From: Treponema sp.
GTDB lineage: Bacteria; Spirochaetota; Spirochaetia; Treponematales; Breznakiellaceae
Direction of reading: 5' to 3'
DNA: 62,834 nt
Assembly (NCBI GenBank): GCA_009780855.1
Contig: WQZG01000012.1
Coordinates: 1-62,834, forward strand
A program made the translations under genes and the position numbers. This document shows, piece by piece, positions 33,433 to 43,036 of the stretch (position 1 is the stretch's first letter; each line of letters opens with the position of its first letter). The notes under the pieces are model-generated. The model had not been told where the DNA came from. It saw only the letters and a program-made list of their open reading frames with translations, and searched no databases.

Positions 33433-34326
33433 ATGCAAAAGCCAAAAATTTCAATCGTTTTACCAATATTCAATGTTGAAAAATACTTACCTCAATGTAT
33501 TGAAAGTGTTATAAACCAATCATTTATTGATTTTGAATTAATTCTGGTAAATGATTTTTCGAAGGACAAAAGTTTTGATATTTGTAAGCTTTATAAAGAA
33601 AAAGACAATCGAATAAAAATTATTAATAATAATAAAAATTATGGATGTTCTTTATCAAGAAAAATAGGACTTAACTCTGCATCTGGCGAATATATTTTAT
33701 TTATAGATAGTGATGATTGGATTGAAAAATCAATGTTATCTGAATTATTTAATGCTGCAACTTTGGATAATTATGATATTGTTTATTGTGATTATTATTA
33801 TTATGACATTTTAGGAAATCCTACATATATTAAGTCTACATTGTATAATGATACAGTTAAAAATATAAAAGAATTTATTCTGGGATCTGGCAAAGGAGTA
33901 TTTTTGTGGAATAAACTTGTTAAACGGCAAATATATAAAAAAATTGAATTTCCCATAGAAGGATATGCTGAAGATAAATACATAACATTACAATTATTTC
34001 ATGAAATAAAAAAAATTGGCTATGTTAATTTTGCTCTTTATCACTTTAGATATAATTTAAATTCCATGTCCAGAAATCCTAATTTTCAAATTTCAAGATT
34101 TAATGATGTATTGGGAAATTATACCAATATTTTATTTTATTTATTTGTCCATTATTCAGACTTAAGTATTTTCCAGCCAGAACTAAATAAACGAATAAAA
34201 TATATTGAAATTTATAATCCAAAAAATATCAGTAATATAATTAAATCAATTTTAAAATCTATCGTACCATCACGAGAAGTTCAGTATTTTATAAGAAACA
34301 TTTTAAACCGATTTAAATCCAATTGA
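33433..34326 (+). CDS. GT2-family glycosyltransferase
   Basis: 297 aa. The GT-A fold starts with ISIVLPIFNVEKYLPQCIES, followed by LILVNDFSKDKS and the metal-binding ILFIDSDDW (about residues 91-99), then a C-terminal helical region with IEGYAEDKYITL containing the probable catalytic Glu-Asp. It should add one sugar to a growing lipid-linked glycan on the cytoplasmic side; the donor is unknown. The stop overlaps the TTG start of the next gene (TTGA). AT-rich. Confidence 0.85.
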   Translation: MQKPKISIVLPIFNVEKYLPQCIESVINQSFIDFELILVNDFSKDKSFDICKLYKEKDNRIKIINNNKNYGCSLSRKIGLNSASGEYILFIDSDDWIEKSMLSELFNAATLDNYDIVYCDYYYYDILGNPTYIKSTLYNDTVKNIKEFILGSGKGVFLWNKLVKRQIYKKIEFPIEGYAEDKYITLQLFHEIKKIGYVNFALYHFRYNLNSMSRNPNFQISRFNDVLGNYTNILFYLFVHYSDLSIFQPELNKRIKYIEIYNPKNISNIIKSILKSIVPSREVQYFIRNILNRFKSN

Positions 34327-35147
34327 TATTCTCTCTGATTTTACCTACAATAAACAGATCAACAGAGCTTGATTTTTTCCTCCAATCATTAAATACACAA
34401 ACTTATTCGCAATTTGAATTAATTATAATCGATCAAAATTCAGAATATTTTATTGAAAATCTTTGTAAAAAATATAAATTTAATATTAAAATTATAAAAA
34501 ACAATACCAAAGGATTAAGCTTGAATCGTAATATAGGTCTTAAGTATGCGACGGGTGATATAATCGCATTCCCGGATGACGATTGTGAGTATGATCCTCA
34601 AACACTTGAAAAAGTAAATATCTTTTTTATTAAAAATCCAGAATACAATTTTTATACCTGCAACACAAAAGAAAAACATACTGAGCAATCAGTATTTTCT
34701 GGTTTATCAAAAAACACTCAGATTTCCAAATATAACTTTATGCGGACCGGAGTTTCTATTACAATATTTATAAAATCTAAAGCTCTGCATCAATTTAAAT
34801 TTGATGAACAGCTAGGAGCAGGAACAGCATTTGGTTCAGGTGAGGAAAGTGATCTTTTATTATATTTAATAAAAAATAATAATAAGGGTTTTTATTTTTC
34901 ACATGATTTTATTTATCATCCAAATACTAAGAATACTGTTCAAAGATCGTTTTTATATGGTAAAGGCTTTGGTGCGTTATTCAAAAAAGGAGTTTTCACC
35001 TATAATTTTTATTCTTTATTATTAATATATTTTTTATATATATGTAAAAATATTATCAATATTTTTTACAAAAAAGATAAATATAACCAAATTACCAAAT
35101 TAAAAGGCCGATTAATTGGTTTTTTTCAATATCAAATTAACAGATAA
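34323..35147 (+). CDS. GT2-family glycosyltransferase
   Basis: 274 aa with TTG start in a TTGA overlap. FSLILPTINRSTELDFFLQS, FELIIIDQNS, LSLNRNIGLKYATGD and the metal site AFPDDDCEYDP place it in GT2. A C-terminal hydrophobic stretch (about 225-245) may anchor it to the membrane. Likely cytoplasmic-face glycan assembly. It lies in the AT-rich block. Confidence 0.82.
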   Translation: MIFSLILPTINRSTELDFFLQSLNTQTYSQFELIIIDQNSEYFIENLCKKYKFNIKIIKNNTKGLSLNRNIGLKYATGDIIAFPDDDCEYDPQTLEKVNIFFIKNPEYNFYTCNTKEKHTEQSVFSGLSKNTQISKYNFMRTGVSITIFIKSKALHQFKFDEQLGAGTAFGSGEESDLLLYLIKNNNKGFYFSHDFIYHPNTKNTVQRSFLYGKGFGALFKKGVFTYNFYSLLLIYFLYICKNIINIFYKKDKYNQITKLKGRLIGFFQYQINR

Positions 35148-35162
35148 CAGGTAATTTTTTAA

Positions 35163-36260
35163 ATGCACATATCAATTGATTGCCGCTGGCTTGGTTCAAG
35201 CGGTGTTGGTACATATCTTGATGGATGCCTGCCTATCTTACTGGATTCACAAAATAATTTTACATTAATTGGTGATCGGCAAAAAATATCGAAATATATT
35301 TTAAACTCCAATAATATTAAAATCATAGACTGCAATATTAAGCCATTTACTGTGGTTGAGTTCTTTTTATTCCCAAGGAATATATTAAAAGAGATTAACC
35401 AAGCAGATATATATTATACGCCGTACTTTAACATACCCGGTGGATTAAAAATACCTGTTTTTATTACAATTCATGACATTATTTTTCCCGATATGCCCGA
35501 TTTGGTTTCGGTTCCTGGATTGTGGGCCAGAATGTTTTTTTATAAACATGGTTTTAGCAGAGCCACATTGGTTTTTACAGTTTCTGATTTTTCTAAAAGC
35601 AGGATTGAATATCATTTAGGTAAAAAAAAGCAAATAATTGTTACCTGTAATGGAATAAATTCATCTGCGGCCTTCAACCCAGTTCAAAAAATTACCAAGA
35701 AGAAAATAATTCTTTTTATAGGCAATGTTAAAAAAAACAAAGGAATCAAAACATTATTGGAAGCTTATATAAAATGTATTGATGACGGATTGGAATATAA
35801 ATTGGTTATTATTGGTAAAAAAGAAAATTTCCGTTCAAAAGATAATTCTATTCAGGATTATATAAAAAGGATATCCCCAGATAAATTGATATTTACCGGA
35901 TTTATTCCGGATGACGAAAAGATCCGCCTTTTACAGGAAGCTTCTTTACTAGTGCAGCCTTCGCTTTACGAAGGTTTTGGCATACCTCCGCTGGAAGCAA
36001 TGGTTTGCGGGACAAAAGCATTAATTTCCGATATTCCTGTATTTAAAGAAATATATAATGAATTTCCTGTAACTTTTTTTAAAGCAGGTGATTGTGAAGA
36101 CTTAAAAGAAAAATTAATGAAATTATTAATGAAAGAACCAGAAACACTAATTTTATCTCAAGTCTTAAAAGATAAATATACATATCAAAAAGCTGCCGCA
36201 GTCGTACTCTCACAAATGGAGACCTATTGTCTGGAATGCAATCATCAACTGTCACAATAA
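35163..36260 (+). CDS. GT4-family glycosyltransferase
   Basis: 365 aa GT-B fold retaining enzyme. N-terminal ISIDCRWLGSSGVGTYLDGC resembles mannosyltransferases of the WbdB/MtfA type; the C-terminal donor domain has IGNVKKNKGIKTLLEAY and the EX7E signature EGFGIPPLE. GDP-mannose or a GDP-heptose is a plausible donor given hddA/hddC nearby (inference). It overlaps the next gene by about 25 bases. Confidence 0.85.
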   Translation: MHISIDCRWLGSSGVGTYLDGCLPILLDSQNNFTLIGDRQKISKYILNSNNIKIIDCNIKPFTVVEFFLFPRNILKEINQADIYYTPYFNIPGGLKIPVFITIHDIIFPDMPDLVSVPGLWARMFFYKHGFSRATLVFTVSDFSKSRIEYHLGKKKQIIVTCNGINSSAAFNPVQKITKKKIILFIGNVKKNKGIKTLLEAYIKCIDDGLEYKLVIIGKKENFRSKDNSIQDYIKRISPDKLIFTGFIPDDEKIRLLQEASLLVQPSLYEGFGIPPLEAMVCGTKALISDIPVFKEIYNEFPVTFFKAGDCEDLKEKLMKLLMKEPETLILSQVLKDKYTYQKAAAVVLSQMETYCLECNHQLSQ

Positions 36261-37228
36261 ATAACCAAAAACCAATATTGGCTTTAATAATACCATGTTA
36301 TAATGAACAGGAAGTCCTGCCGGAAACTGCTAACAGGTTATTATTAAAACTGCAAAACCTAATTAATGACAATATTATTTCACCAAATTCCAAAATTGTC
36401 TTTGTTGATGACGGTTCCGGCGATAATACATGGTCAATTATTAACGATCAATTTATCAATAACCCGCAGAATTTTGACGGAATAAAATTATCCGGCAACA
36501 GGGGGCATCAGAATGCTCTTTTATGCGGTCTGATGTCCATGATAAAATTTGCAGATGTAACAATATCGATGGATGCTGACCTGCAGGATGATATCAATGC
36601 CATTGATCAGATGATGGTAAAATATAACCAGGGTTGTGAAATAGTTTATGCAGTGAGATCAAGCCGTAAAAGAGACAGTTTTTTTAAGAAAACATCGGCT
36701 CAAATGTTTTACCGGTTTATGCATTTTTTGGGAGTAAAAATTATTTATAATCATGCTGATTTTAGGCTTATGGGCAAAAATGCACTTTTATCGCTTACCC
36801 AATACGGTGAAGTAAACCTGTTCCTGCGCGGAATTGTTCCGCAGCTTGGTTTTAAAACGGATATTGTCTATTACGAGCGTAAAGAAAGATTTGCCGGTAA
36901 AAGCAAGTATCCGCTGCAAAAAATGCTTAAATTTGCACTGGAAGGCATTACTTCCTTCTCCATATCTCCAATACGGTTAATTACCCTGCTGGGAACAGTA
37001 ATCTTTTTGATAAGCCTGATTATGATAATTTACTTTATTACCCAGCATATCCGCGGAGATACAGCAGCCGGCTGGGCAAGTATAATTTGTTCCATTTGGG
37101 GAATAGGCGGACTGATATTGTTAAGCCTTGGCGTTATGGGTGAATATATCGGCAAGATCTATCTCGAAACCAAAAAACGCCCCCGCTATATTGTAGAAAA
37201 GATTCTCTCGGAGGAAACCTTAAAATAA
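36236..37228 (+). CDS. GtrB/DPM-like polyprenyl-phosphate glycosyltransferase
   Basis: About 330 aa, ATG at 36236 taken as start (a TTG at 36227 is also possible). N-terminal GT2 domain (ALIIPCYNEQEVLPET, IVFVDDGSGDNTW, ISMDADLQDD) and two C-terminal membrane helices (about 238-262 and 272-297) are diagnostic of GtrB-type enzymes, which put a sugar on undecaprenyl phosphate. The lipid-linked sugar would be used by GT-C enzymes such as those encoded just downstream. Confidence in the class is high; the sugar is unknown. Confidence 0.88.
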   Translation: MQSSTVTINNQKPILALIIPCYNEQEVLPETANRLLLKLQNLINDNIISPNSKIVFVDDGSGDNTWSIINDQFINNPQNFDGIKLSGNRGHQNALLCGLMSMIKFADVTISMDADLQDDINAIDQMMVKYNQGCEIVYAVRSSRKRDSFFKKTSAQMFYRFMHFLGVKIIYNHADFRLMGKNALLSLTQYGEVNLFLRGIVPQLGFKTDIVYYERKERFAGKSKYPLQKMLKFALEGITSFSISPIRLITLLGTVIFLISLIMIIYFITQHIRGDTAAGWASIICSIWGIGGLILLSLGVMGEYIGKIYLETKKRPRYIVEKILSEETLK

Positions 37229-37232
37229 ACTG

Positions 37233-38645
37233 ATGATTCAAAAGAAAACAATTCATTATGCTATTTTTACTCTGTTAAGTATTATCTGGCTTGGCTTCTG
37301 TCTGACATTCCTGGTTCCGCAATTTCGTATCCAATATCTTGGTTTGGCGCAGAAATTTCTTGATTCTTTTGGGAAGTTCATAAGTCAGGACAGAATCGAA
37401 AAATCCATTACCATGGCCTCTTTCCTGGGTATAGCATTTTATTTCCTTGTTTTATTTTTATTGTTCCTGGAAAATTTTATTATTAATTCAGAAAATTTTA
37501 AGAAATTAAATTTACGTTTCTTATTTATATCAATTATCTCAATTTTGGCCATTATTATCAGAATTGCGGGATTTGGCCAAATAACCGGTGATTTTAATAC
37601 CCAGTCTGAATGGGTAACTTATTTAAGAAATAACAGACATTTTTTTGGATTTAATAATTTTCCGGGCAATTATAATGCAATATACATGTATTTCCTGGGT
37701 ATTTTATCATATCTTCCGATATCTGCCGAATTATTCGCAATGAAGTTTATTTCATGTATTTTTGATTTTTTATGCGCTTATTATTCATTGAAAATACTTG
37801 AATTAATATCCGGCAATAAAAAAATTGGAATTATTGCATTTACAGTCATTTTATTCTCTCCAACGGTATTTTTAAACAGCGGAGTATGGGCCCAATGCGA
37901 CAGTATGTACGCATCTTTTTTATTAATCTCATTATATTATCTGTTAAAAACTAAATTCCGATTGGCTATGATAATGTATGGGATAGGATTCTCGTTTAAA
38001 CTCCAGGCTGTATTTATGCTGCCGTTCATTATTTTCATTTTTATTTATAAAAAGACAAGTTTAAAATATTTTTTGTTTATTTTAATTGGATTGATTGCAG
38101 TTTCAATTCCGGCATGGTTATTCGGGTGGCCGTTAATAAGGATATTTTATAATTATTTTGCCGGAACAAATATAAACGGTGTATTAACCTTAAATGCTCC
38201 AACCATCTTTATTTGGGGGCAAATCCCCGGTATGATCCCGGTTATCTTTATCCTTTCTGTTTTGATATGTATCGGATTTCTTATTATTCACAGTCAATCC
38301 ATACCGTCCCATAATACATTACTGCTTTTATTCCTGTTCTGCAATTTTGTTATTCCATTCTTTCTGCCGAATATGCACGAAAGATATTTTTATGTTGGCG
38401 AAATAGCCGTTTTGCTTTATATAATAATAAATCCCGCCAGATTCCTGATTGCGGTTGCGGTTATTTTTCCCGCCATGGTTACTTATGTAAATTATTTATG
38501 GCATACTAATTCTTTTACTTTGCTGCAGATGTCTGTTATCATGCTTATTGCTGTTATTTTTATTACAAAATGGCTAATAGAAAGTATAACAGCCGATCAA
38601 AAATCCGTATTGGTAAAAAATTTCAATGCTGATAAGCTATGCTGA
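37233..38645 (+). CDS. GT-C-type integral membrane glycosyltransferase
   Basis: 470 aa with about ten or more membrane helices. A loop between the early helices has ITGDFNTQSEWVTYL and the later NSGVWAQCDSMYASFLL, both typical of GT-C enzymes that use polyprenyl-phosphate sugars on the outer face of the inner membrane. It follows a GtrB-like gene by 4 bases and overlaps a GtrA gene by 7, forming a three-component sugar-transfer module. AT-rich. Confidence 0.75.
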   Translation: MIQKKTIHYAIFTLLSIIWLGFCLTFLVPQFRIQYLGLAQKFLDSFGKFISQDRIEKSITMASFLGIAFYFLVLFLLFLENFIINSENFKKLNLRFLFISIISILAIIIRIAGFGQITGDFNTQSEWVTYLRNNRHFFGFNNFPGNYNAIYMYFLGILSYLPISAELFAMKFISCIFDFLCAYYSLKILELISGNKKIGIIAFTVILFSPTVFLNSGVWAQCDSMYASFLLISLYYLLKTKFRLAMIMYGIGFSFKLQAVFMLPFIIFIFIYKKTSLKYFLFILIGLIAVSIPAWLFGWPLIRIFYNYFAGTNINGVLTLNAPTIFIWGQIPGMIPVIFILSVLICIGFLIIHSQSIPSHNTLLLLFLFCNFVIPFFLPNMHERYFYVGEIAVLLYIIINPARFLIAVAVIFPAMVTYVNYLWHTNSFTLLQMSVIMLIAVIFITKWLIESITADQKSVLVKNFNADKLC

Positions 38646-39055
38646 TAGACAAAACTCTGCCTAAATTTATTATAGTCGGTCTAATCAACACAATTATCGG
38701 ATCGGCCATAATGTTTCTTTTTTACAATTGTTTACAACTTAACTATTGGGTATCATCAGCTTCAAATTATGCCGCAGGAAGCATATTAAGTTTCTTTTTA
38801 AATAAATACTTTACTTTTTCTGTTAAAAAATGGCGGCTTTCAATGGTAATTCTTTTTATTTGTAATATTTTAATTTGTTATTTTATGGCTTATGGTATCG
38901 CCAAGCCATTTGTCGGAGGTTTAATGCGTAATTATTCACAAAAATGGAGAGATAATTCAGCCATGTTTGCCGGCATGGTTTTATTTACAGGCTTAAATTA
39001 TTTAGGACAAAAATATCTGGTATTCAGGAATAACAACCATGATCACAAAAATTGA
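38639..39055 (+). CDS. GtrA-family flippase-like protein
   Basis: 138 aa with four membrane helices. LPKFIIVGLINTIIGSAIMF opens the GtrA fold, and FFLNKYFTF and YLGQKYLVF match the family's conserved aromatic positions. GtrA proteins are believed to flip polyprenyl-phosphate sugars made by GtrB. It overlaps both neighbours and completes the GtrB / GT-C / GtrA set. Confidence 0.85.
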   Translation: MLIDKTLPKFIIVGLINTIIGSAIMFLFYNCLQLNYWVSSASNYAAGSILSFFLNKYFTFSVKKWRLSMVILFICNILICYFMAYGIAKPFVGGLMRNYSQKWRDNSAMFAGMVLFTGLNYLGQKYLVFRNNNHDHKN

Positions 39056-40889
39056 AAATTTTACTTCTGAAGATATAAATGTAAAATCGATAAAACAGAT
39101 TTTTACATTTATTTTCATAGCAATAATATTGATTTGTGCAGTGATTCTGCTTCCGCAGGTCAATTCCATCCTGATTAAAAAAGCTGAATCGGTCAGGTCC
39201 ATAGAATCTATGAATACTACCTGGCAATCCGTAATAATATCATTTGCATTATCCGGCATTATTTTTTCTGTTGTATTTTTATGCGGATTTTACTTTGAAA
39301 AAATATCTCTCAAAGGATTAAAATCGTTATATGGTTTTTTTACACTGGTACTGCTTTTATTTATTTCGTTTATATCATACCGGTACGGATCAAAATGGCT
39401 AAACAGTGATCATTCAAGCGAAATGGTACTGTCAAAACTTTTATCACAAGAAAATAAACTAATGTCTGTAAACTGGTATTATTCAACAGAATTACGGATA
39501 ATTTATCAGCAAATATTTATGATTCCATTATTTAAACTGTTAAGTGACTGGCATTTAATCAGGGCAATTACTATTTTTTTAAATAATCTGCTGGTGATTT
39601 TATCTTATTTATTTATGATGAATCAAACCAACGTTAAATCAAAGTGGATAATGCTTTCATCAATGTTTTTATTAATTCCTGTTAACGGTGTTTATTTTAA
39701 TATTGTTTTATTTGGGGGATTTTATTCATTCTTTATTGCCTTATTTTTCTTGTGTATGGGTATTTTTCTGTTTTTGATTAAAAGAACAGAAAAAGTTAAC
39801 AAGGGGATTAATTGGTTTCTAATTCTGTTTTTATTACTTGCCCTGGTACAGGGAATCAGCGGAATACGATCCTTTATGGACATTTATCTGCCGTTGCTGT
39901 TTACCTGTATCTTGTTTTATAAATTTAAATATACAAAAGACCAATTTCCGGTCACTTTGGGTATATTAAGTATTGTACTATGTATTATTGGTTATTTTGC
40001 AAACATTTTATTATATTTTGTTTTTAATTTTGAATCGGATTTAAATGCATTTTGGGACAGTATTCAGGACATTTTATTTCAAAAACTGGGGTCTATAATA
40101 TGGTTCCTGCCCCAATATATGGGTTTTGCCGATGGATCTGCACTGTTTACTCCGCCCGGAATTTTCAGTGTTTTTTCCCTTCTTTTGTCCGCAGCATTAA
40201 TTATTATTCCCTGTATATTGATATCGGTAAAATCAGGGAAAGCAAAAAACATTCATTTTACACAATTGTTCATTTTATTGTTCTTTTTAGTTTCTGTTGC
40301 ATATCATATAATATTATACCTTTTAATTGAATCCAAATATGTTACGCTTAGATACTTTATTCCCGTATTTATTTTTTACATACCAGTTCTTGCTGTCTTT
40401 TTTGAAAACTCCGGATTGGTCTTTAAAGGAAAAATAAAAACATTTATCATTATCATTATCTGCATTACAGTTTTTGGACAGGGCGGACTCAAATTTCAGC
40501 AGTTGATTTCTGCGGATGATTTAAATGCCGGCAGACAGGGTTATATAAGTTTCCTGGAAAACAATAAGATGAATTTTGGTTTTGCGACTTTTTGGAACGC
40601 CAATGTAACAACTGAATTAAGCAACGGGAAAATTACCATGGCCGGTATTGAAATAAAAAACATTGAAGATGAAAACCAAATAAAACATGCTACCTGGCTA
40701 ACAGATAAAAAATATGAAAATCCGCAGTACTCTGACAATGATGTATTTATTCTGCTTGCACAGGATGAATGGAATGAACTTGGCAATAACAAAAATATAG
40801 TGAACAAAAGTCCGGTATACGATGACGGACAATATGTAATTATCACATATCCGTCCACCAAATTATTACATGAGCAATTAATCAATTGA
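39039..40889 (+). CDS. Large membrane glycosyltransferase-like protein
   Basis: 616 aa with around twelve predicted membrane helices starting near residue 20. The first large loop contains NSDHSSEMVLSKLL and VNWYYSTELRIIYQ, an acidic/His-rich motif seen in several GT-C-like surface-glycan proteins. The C-terminal 120 residues are soluble and probably extracytoplasmic. It may transfer the second polyprenyl-linked sugar. AGGAATAACAACC precedes the ATG. It overlaps gtrA by 17 bases. Family unnamed. Confidence 0.65.
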   Translation: MITKIENFTSEDINVKSIKQIFTFIFIAIILICAVILLPQVNSILIKKAESVRSIESMNTTWQSVIISFALSGIIFSVVFLCGFYFEKISLKGLKSLYGFFTLVLLLFISFISYRYGSKWLNSDHSSEMVLSKLLSQENKLMSVNWYYSTELRIIYQQIFMIPLFKLLSDWHLIRAITIFLNNLLVILSYLFMMNQTNVKSKWIMLSSMFLLIPVNGVYFNIVLFGGFYSFFIALFFLCMGIFLFLIKRTEKVNKGINWFLILFLLLALVQGISGIRSFMDIYLPLLFTCILFYKFKYTKDQFPVTLGILSIVLCIIGYFANILLYFVFNFESDLNAFWDSIQDILFQKLGSIIWFLPQYMGFADGSALFTPPGIFSVFSLLLSAALIIIPCILISVKSGKAKNIHFTQLFILLFFLVSVAYHIILYLLIESKYVTLRYFIPVFIFYIPVLAVFFENSGLVFKGKIKTFIIIIICITVFGQGGLKFQQLISADDLNAGRQGYISFLENNKMNFGFATFWNANVTTELSNGKITMAGIEIKNIEDENQIKHATWLTDKKYENPQYSDNDVFILLAQDEWNELGNNKNIVNKSPVYDDGQYVIITYPSTKLLHEQLIN

Positions 40890-40899
40890 GGAATTCCTG

Positions 40900-42003
40900 A
40901 TGAATTTACTTGTAACTGTACCTACTTATAATGAAGCAGAAAATATAGAACTATTTCTTAAAAAACTCCTTGAATATATCCCTCCCGGCGCCCATATCCT
41001 TGTAATAGATGATAATTCACCGGACGGTACGGCTGCCATTGTTGAAAAAATGATGGTTAACCAAAATGACAGATTGCATATATTAAGACGTCCCGGCAAA
41101 CAGGGCCTTGCCCAGGCATATCTTGCCGCTTTTGAATGGGGTATGGAACGCGATTACGGAATTTTTCTGGAAATGGACGCGGATTTTTCCCATAATCCGG
41201 AGTATATACCGCAAATGCTGGTCCAGATTGCCGCATATGATGTTGTAATCGGTTCCAGAAACATTAAAGGCGGCGCGGTTGAAGGCTGGTCTTTCATGCG
41301 CAACCTGATTTCCAAAGGCGGCTCCCTTTATTCCCGTATTATACTCGGCTGTCCCGTAAAAGATTTGACAGGCGGCTTTAATATGTGGCGCAGGGATGCG
41401 CTGGAAAAAATTAATTTACCGTCAATAATTTCCAAAGGTTATTCTTTCCAGATAGAAATGAAATATAAATCTTATCTGGCCGGCTGCCGCATTAAAGAAA
41501 TACCGATTATTTTTCCGGACAGGAAACTTGGCAAATCCAAAATGTCCAAAAAGATACTTTTGGAAGCTCTTTTAAATATCTGGAAAATTCGCAAAGGCAA
41601 AAAACAAAATACAGGGTTTGAACAACTGATTAAATTTGCCATTACAGGCGGCCTTGGTACTGTTACAAATCTTGTAATTTTCTTTTTGCTGGCTGATCTG
41701 GCAAAGCTGCCGGAAATTCCGGTAAGCATCGGATGTTTTTTGGTTGCTGTAACACAAAATTATATTATCAATCATTTATGGTCATTCAGAAAAAGTTTAA
41801 AAGGAGAAAAACTGTCGTTAAAACGATGGGGCATGTTTACAGCCGGATCACTTATGGGCCTTGCCATAAATATCGCTGTAATGCAGCTTATGCTTACATA
41901 TTTCACCCTGCCCTATAAAGCAATAGCCCAGGGTGCAGGAATTGCCGCCGGTATGGTAATAAACTTTTTTATTTCCAAATACGCTGTTTTTAATAAAAAA
42001 TAA
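40900..42003 (+). CDS. Polyprenol-phosphate mannose synthase fused to GtrA domain
   Basis: 367 aa. The N-terminal GT2 domain (about 1-225) is of the DPM1 type: LLVTVPTYNEAENIELFLKK, LVIDDNSPDGTA, LEMDADFSHNPEYIP, and SKGYSFQIEM. The C-terminal 120 residues form a four-helix GtrA domain (QLIKFAITGGLGTVTNLVIF, FFISKYAVF). The fusion joins synthesis and flipping of a polyprenyl-linked sugar in one chain. GAGGA precedes the start. GC content recovers here relative to the preceding block. Confidence 0.88.
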   Translation: MNLLVTVPTYNEAENIELFLKKLLEYIPPGAHILVIDDNSPDGTAAIVEKMMVNQNDRLHILRRPGKQGLAQAYLAAFEWGMERDYGIFLEMDADFSHNPEYIPQMLVQIAAYDVVIGSRNIKGGAVEGWSFMRNLISKGGSLYSRIILGCPVKDLTGGFNMWRRDALEKINLPSIISKGYSFQIEMKYKSYLAGCRIKEIPIIFPDRKLGKSKMSKKILLEALLNIWKIRKGKKQNTGFEQLIKFAITGGLGTVTNLVIFFLLADLAKLPEIPVSIGCFLVAVTQNYIINHLWSFRKSLKGEKLSLKRWGMFTAGSLMGLAINIAVMQLMLTYFTLPYKAIAQGAGIAAGMVINFFISKYAVFNKK

Positions 42004-42013
42004 TGAGGCCCCC

Positions 42014-43036
42014 ATGTTAATCCGTTCAAAAGCTCCACTGCGCCTGGGATTTGCAGGCGGCGGGACTGACATTTCAACCTACGCCGACAAATACGGCGGT
42101 TATGTGCTTAATTCTACAATTGATATGTACGTTTATTGCACAATTGAACCTGATGATTCGGGGAAGGTGCGTTTTATTGCGGCAGATATCGGCAAGCAGG
42201 AAGAGTTTGCTTCGGATTTCAGGCTTCCGGTTTCTTCGGTATTGCCGCTGCACACCGGGATTTATAACAGGCTTGTAAGCGATTACATCAAAAAGCCGCT
42301 ATCTTTTAAAATGACAACATACTCGGACGCGCCGGCAGGTTCCGGACTTGGCTCTTCTTCTACAATGGTTGTCGCGATTATCAAAGCTTTTGAAGAATGG
42401 CTCAATCTGCCTTTCGGCGAATATGACATCGCAGCCCTTGCCTATAAAATCGAGCGGGAGGATTTGGAACTTGCCGGCGGCAAGCAGGATCAATACGCGG
42501 CGACATTCGGCGGGTTTAATTTTATGGAGTTTTACGCTGACAACCGCGTTATAGTAAACCCGCTAAAATTAAAACGCTGGATAAGGAATGAGCTTGAGGC
42601 TTCTCTGGTTTTATATTACACCGGTGTATCCAGGGAAAGCGCTAACATTATCAGGGAGCAGATTAACAATACCAAAAGGGAAACCAAAAATCTTGAAAGC
42701 ATGCATGAACTTAAACGGCAGGCGGTCCTAATGAAGGAAGCGCTCTTAAAAGGTGACTTTGGCGGTTTCTCGGATTGTCTGCTCAACGGCTGGCTTGCCA
42801 AAAAAAACATGGCGTCATCAATTACCAATCCCTTCCTTGACGAACTTTTTCAGTATGCCCTTGATAACGGAGCCAAATCCGCCAAAATACCCGGCGCTGG
42901 CGGCGGCGGTTTTATCATGATTTTTTGCGACCCATGCAACCGCATGAGACTTATACGAGCGCTGGGAGAAAAAAAAGGTATAATACTTACACCTACTTTT
43001 ACGGGAACAGGAACCCAGGCCTGGACGATTAATTGA
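42014..43036 (+). CDS. hddA: D-glycero-alpha-D-manno-heptose 7-phosphate kinase
   Basis: 340 aa GHMP kinase. SKAPLRLGFAGGGTDIS, the ATP loop PAGSGLGSSST (107-117), GGKQDQYAATFGG, and PGAGGGGFIMI match HddA, which makes heptose 1,7-bisphosphate in the GDP-D-glycero-alpha-D-manno-heptose pathway. The next steps are encoded at 44363 (phosphatase and guanylyltransferase fused). GAGG precedes the ATG. The stop overlaps the TTG of the next gene (TTGA). Confidence 0.9.
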   Translation: MLIRSKAPLRLGFAGGGTDISTYADKYGGYVLNSTIDMYVYCTIEPDDSGKVRFIAADIGKQEEFASDFRLPVSSVLPLHTGIYNRLVSDYIKKPLSFKMTTYSDAPAGSGLGSSSTMVVAIIKAFEEWLNLPFGEYDIAALAYKIEREDLELAGGKQDQYAATFGGFNFMEFYADNRVIVNPLKLKRWIRNELEASLVLYYTGVSRESANIIREQINNTKRETKNLESMHELKRQAVLMKEALLKGDFGGFSDCLLNGWLAKKNMASSITNPFLDELFQYALDNGAKSAKIPGAGGGGFIMIFCDPCNRMRLIRALGEKKGIILTPTFTGTGTQAWTIN

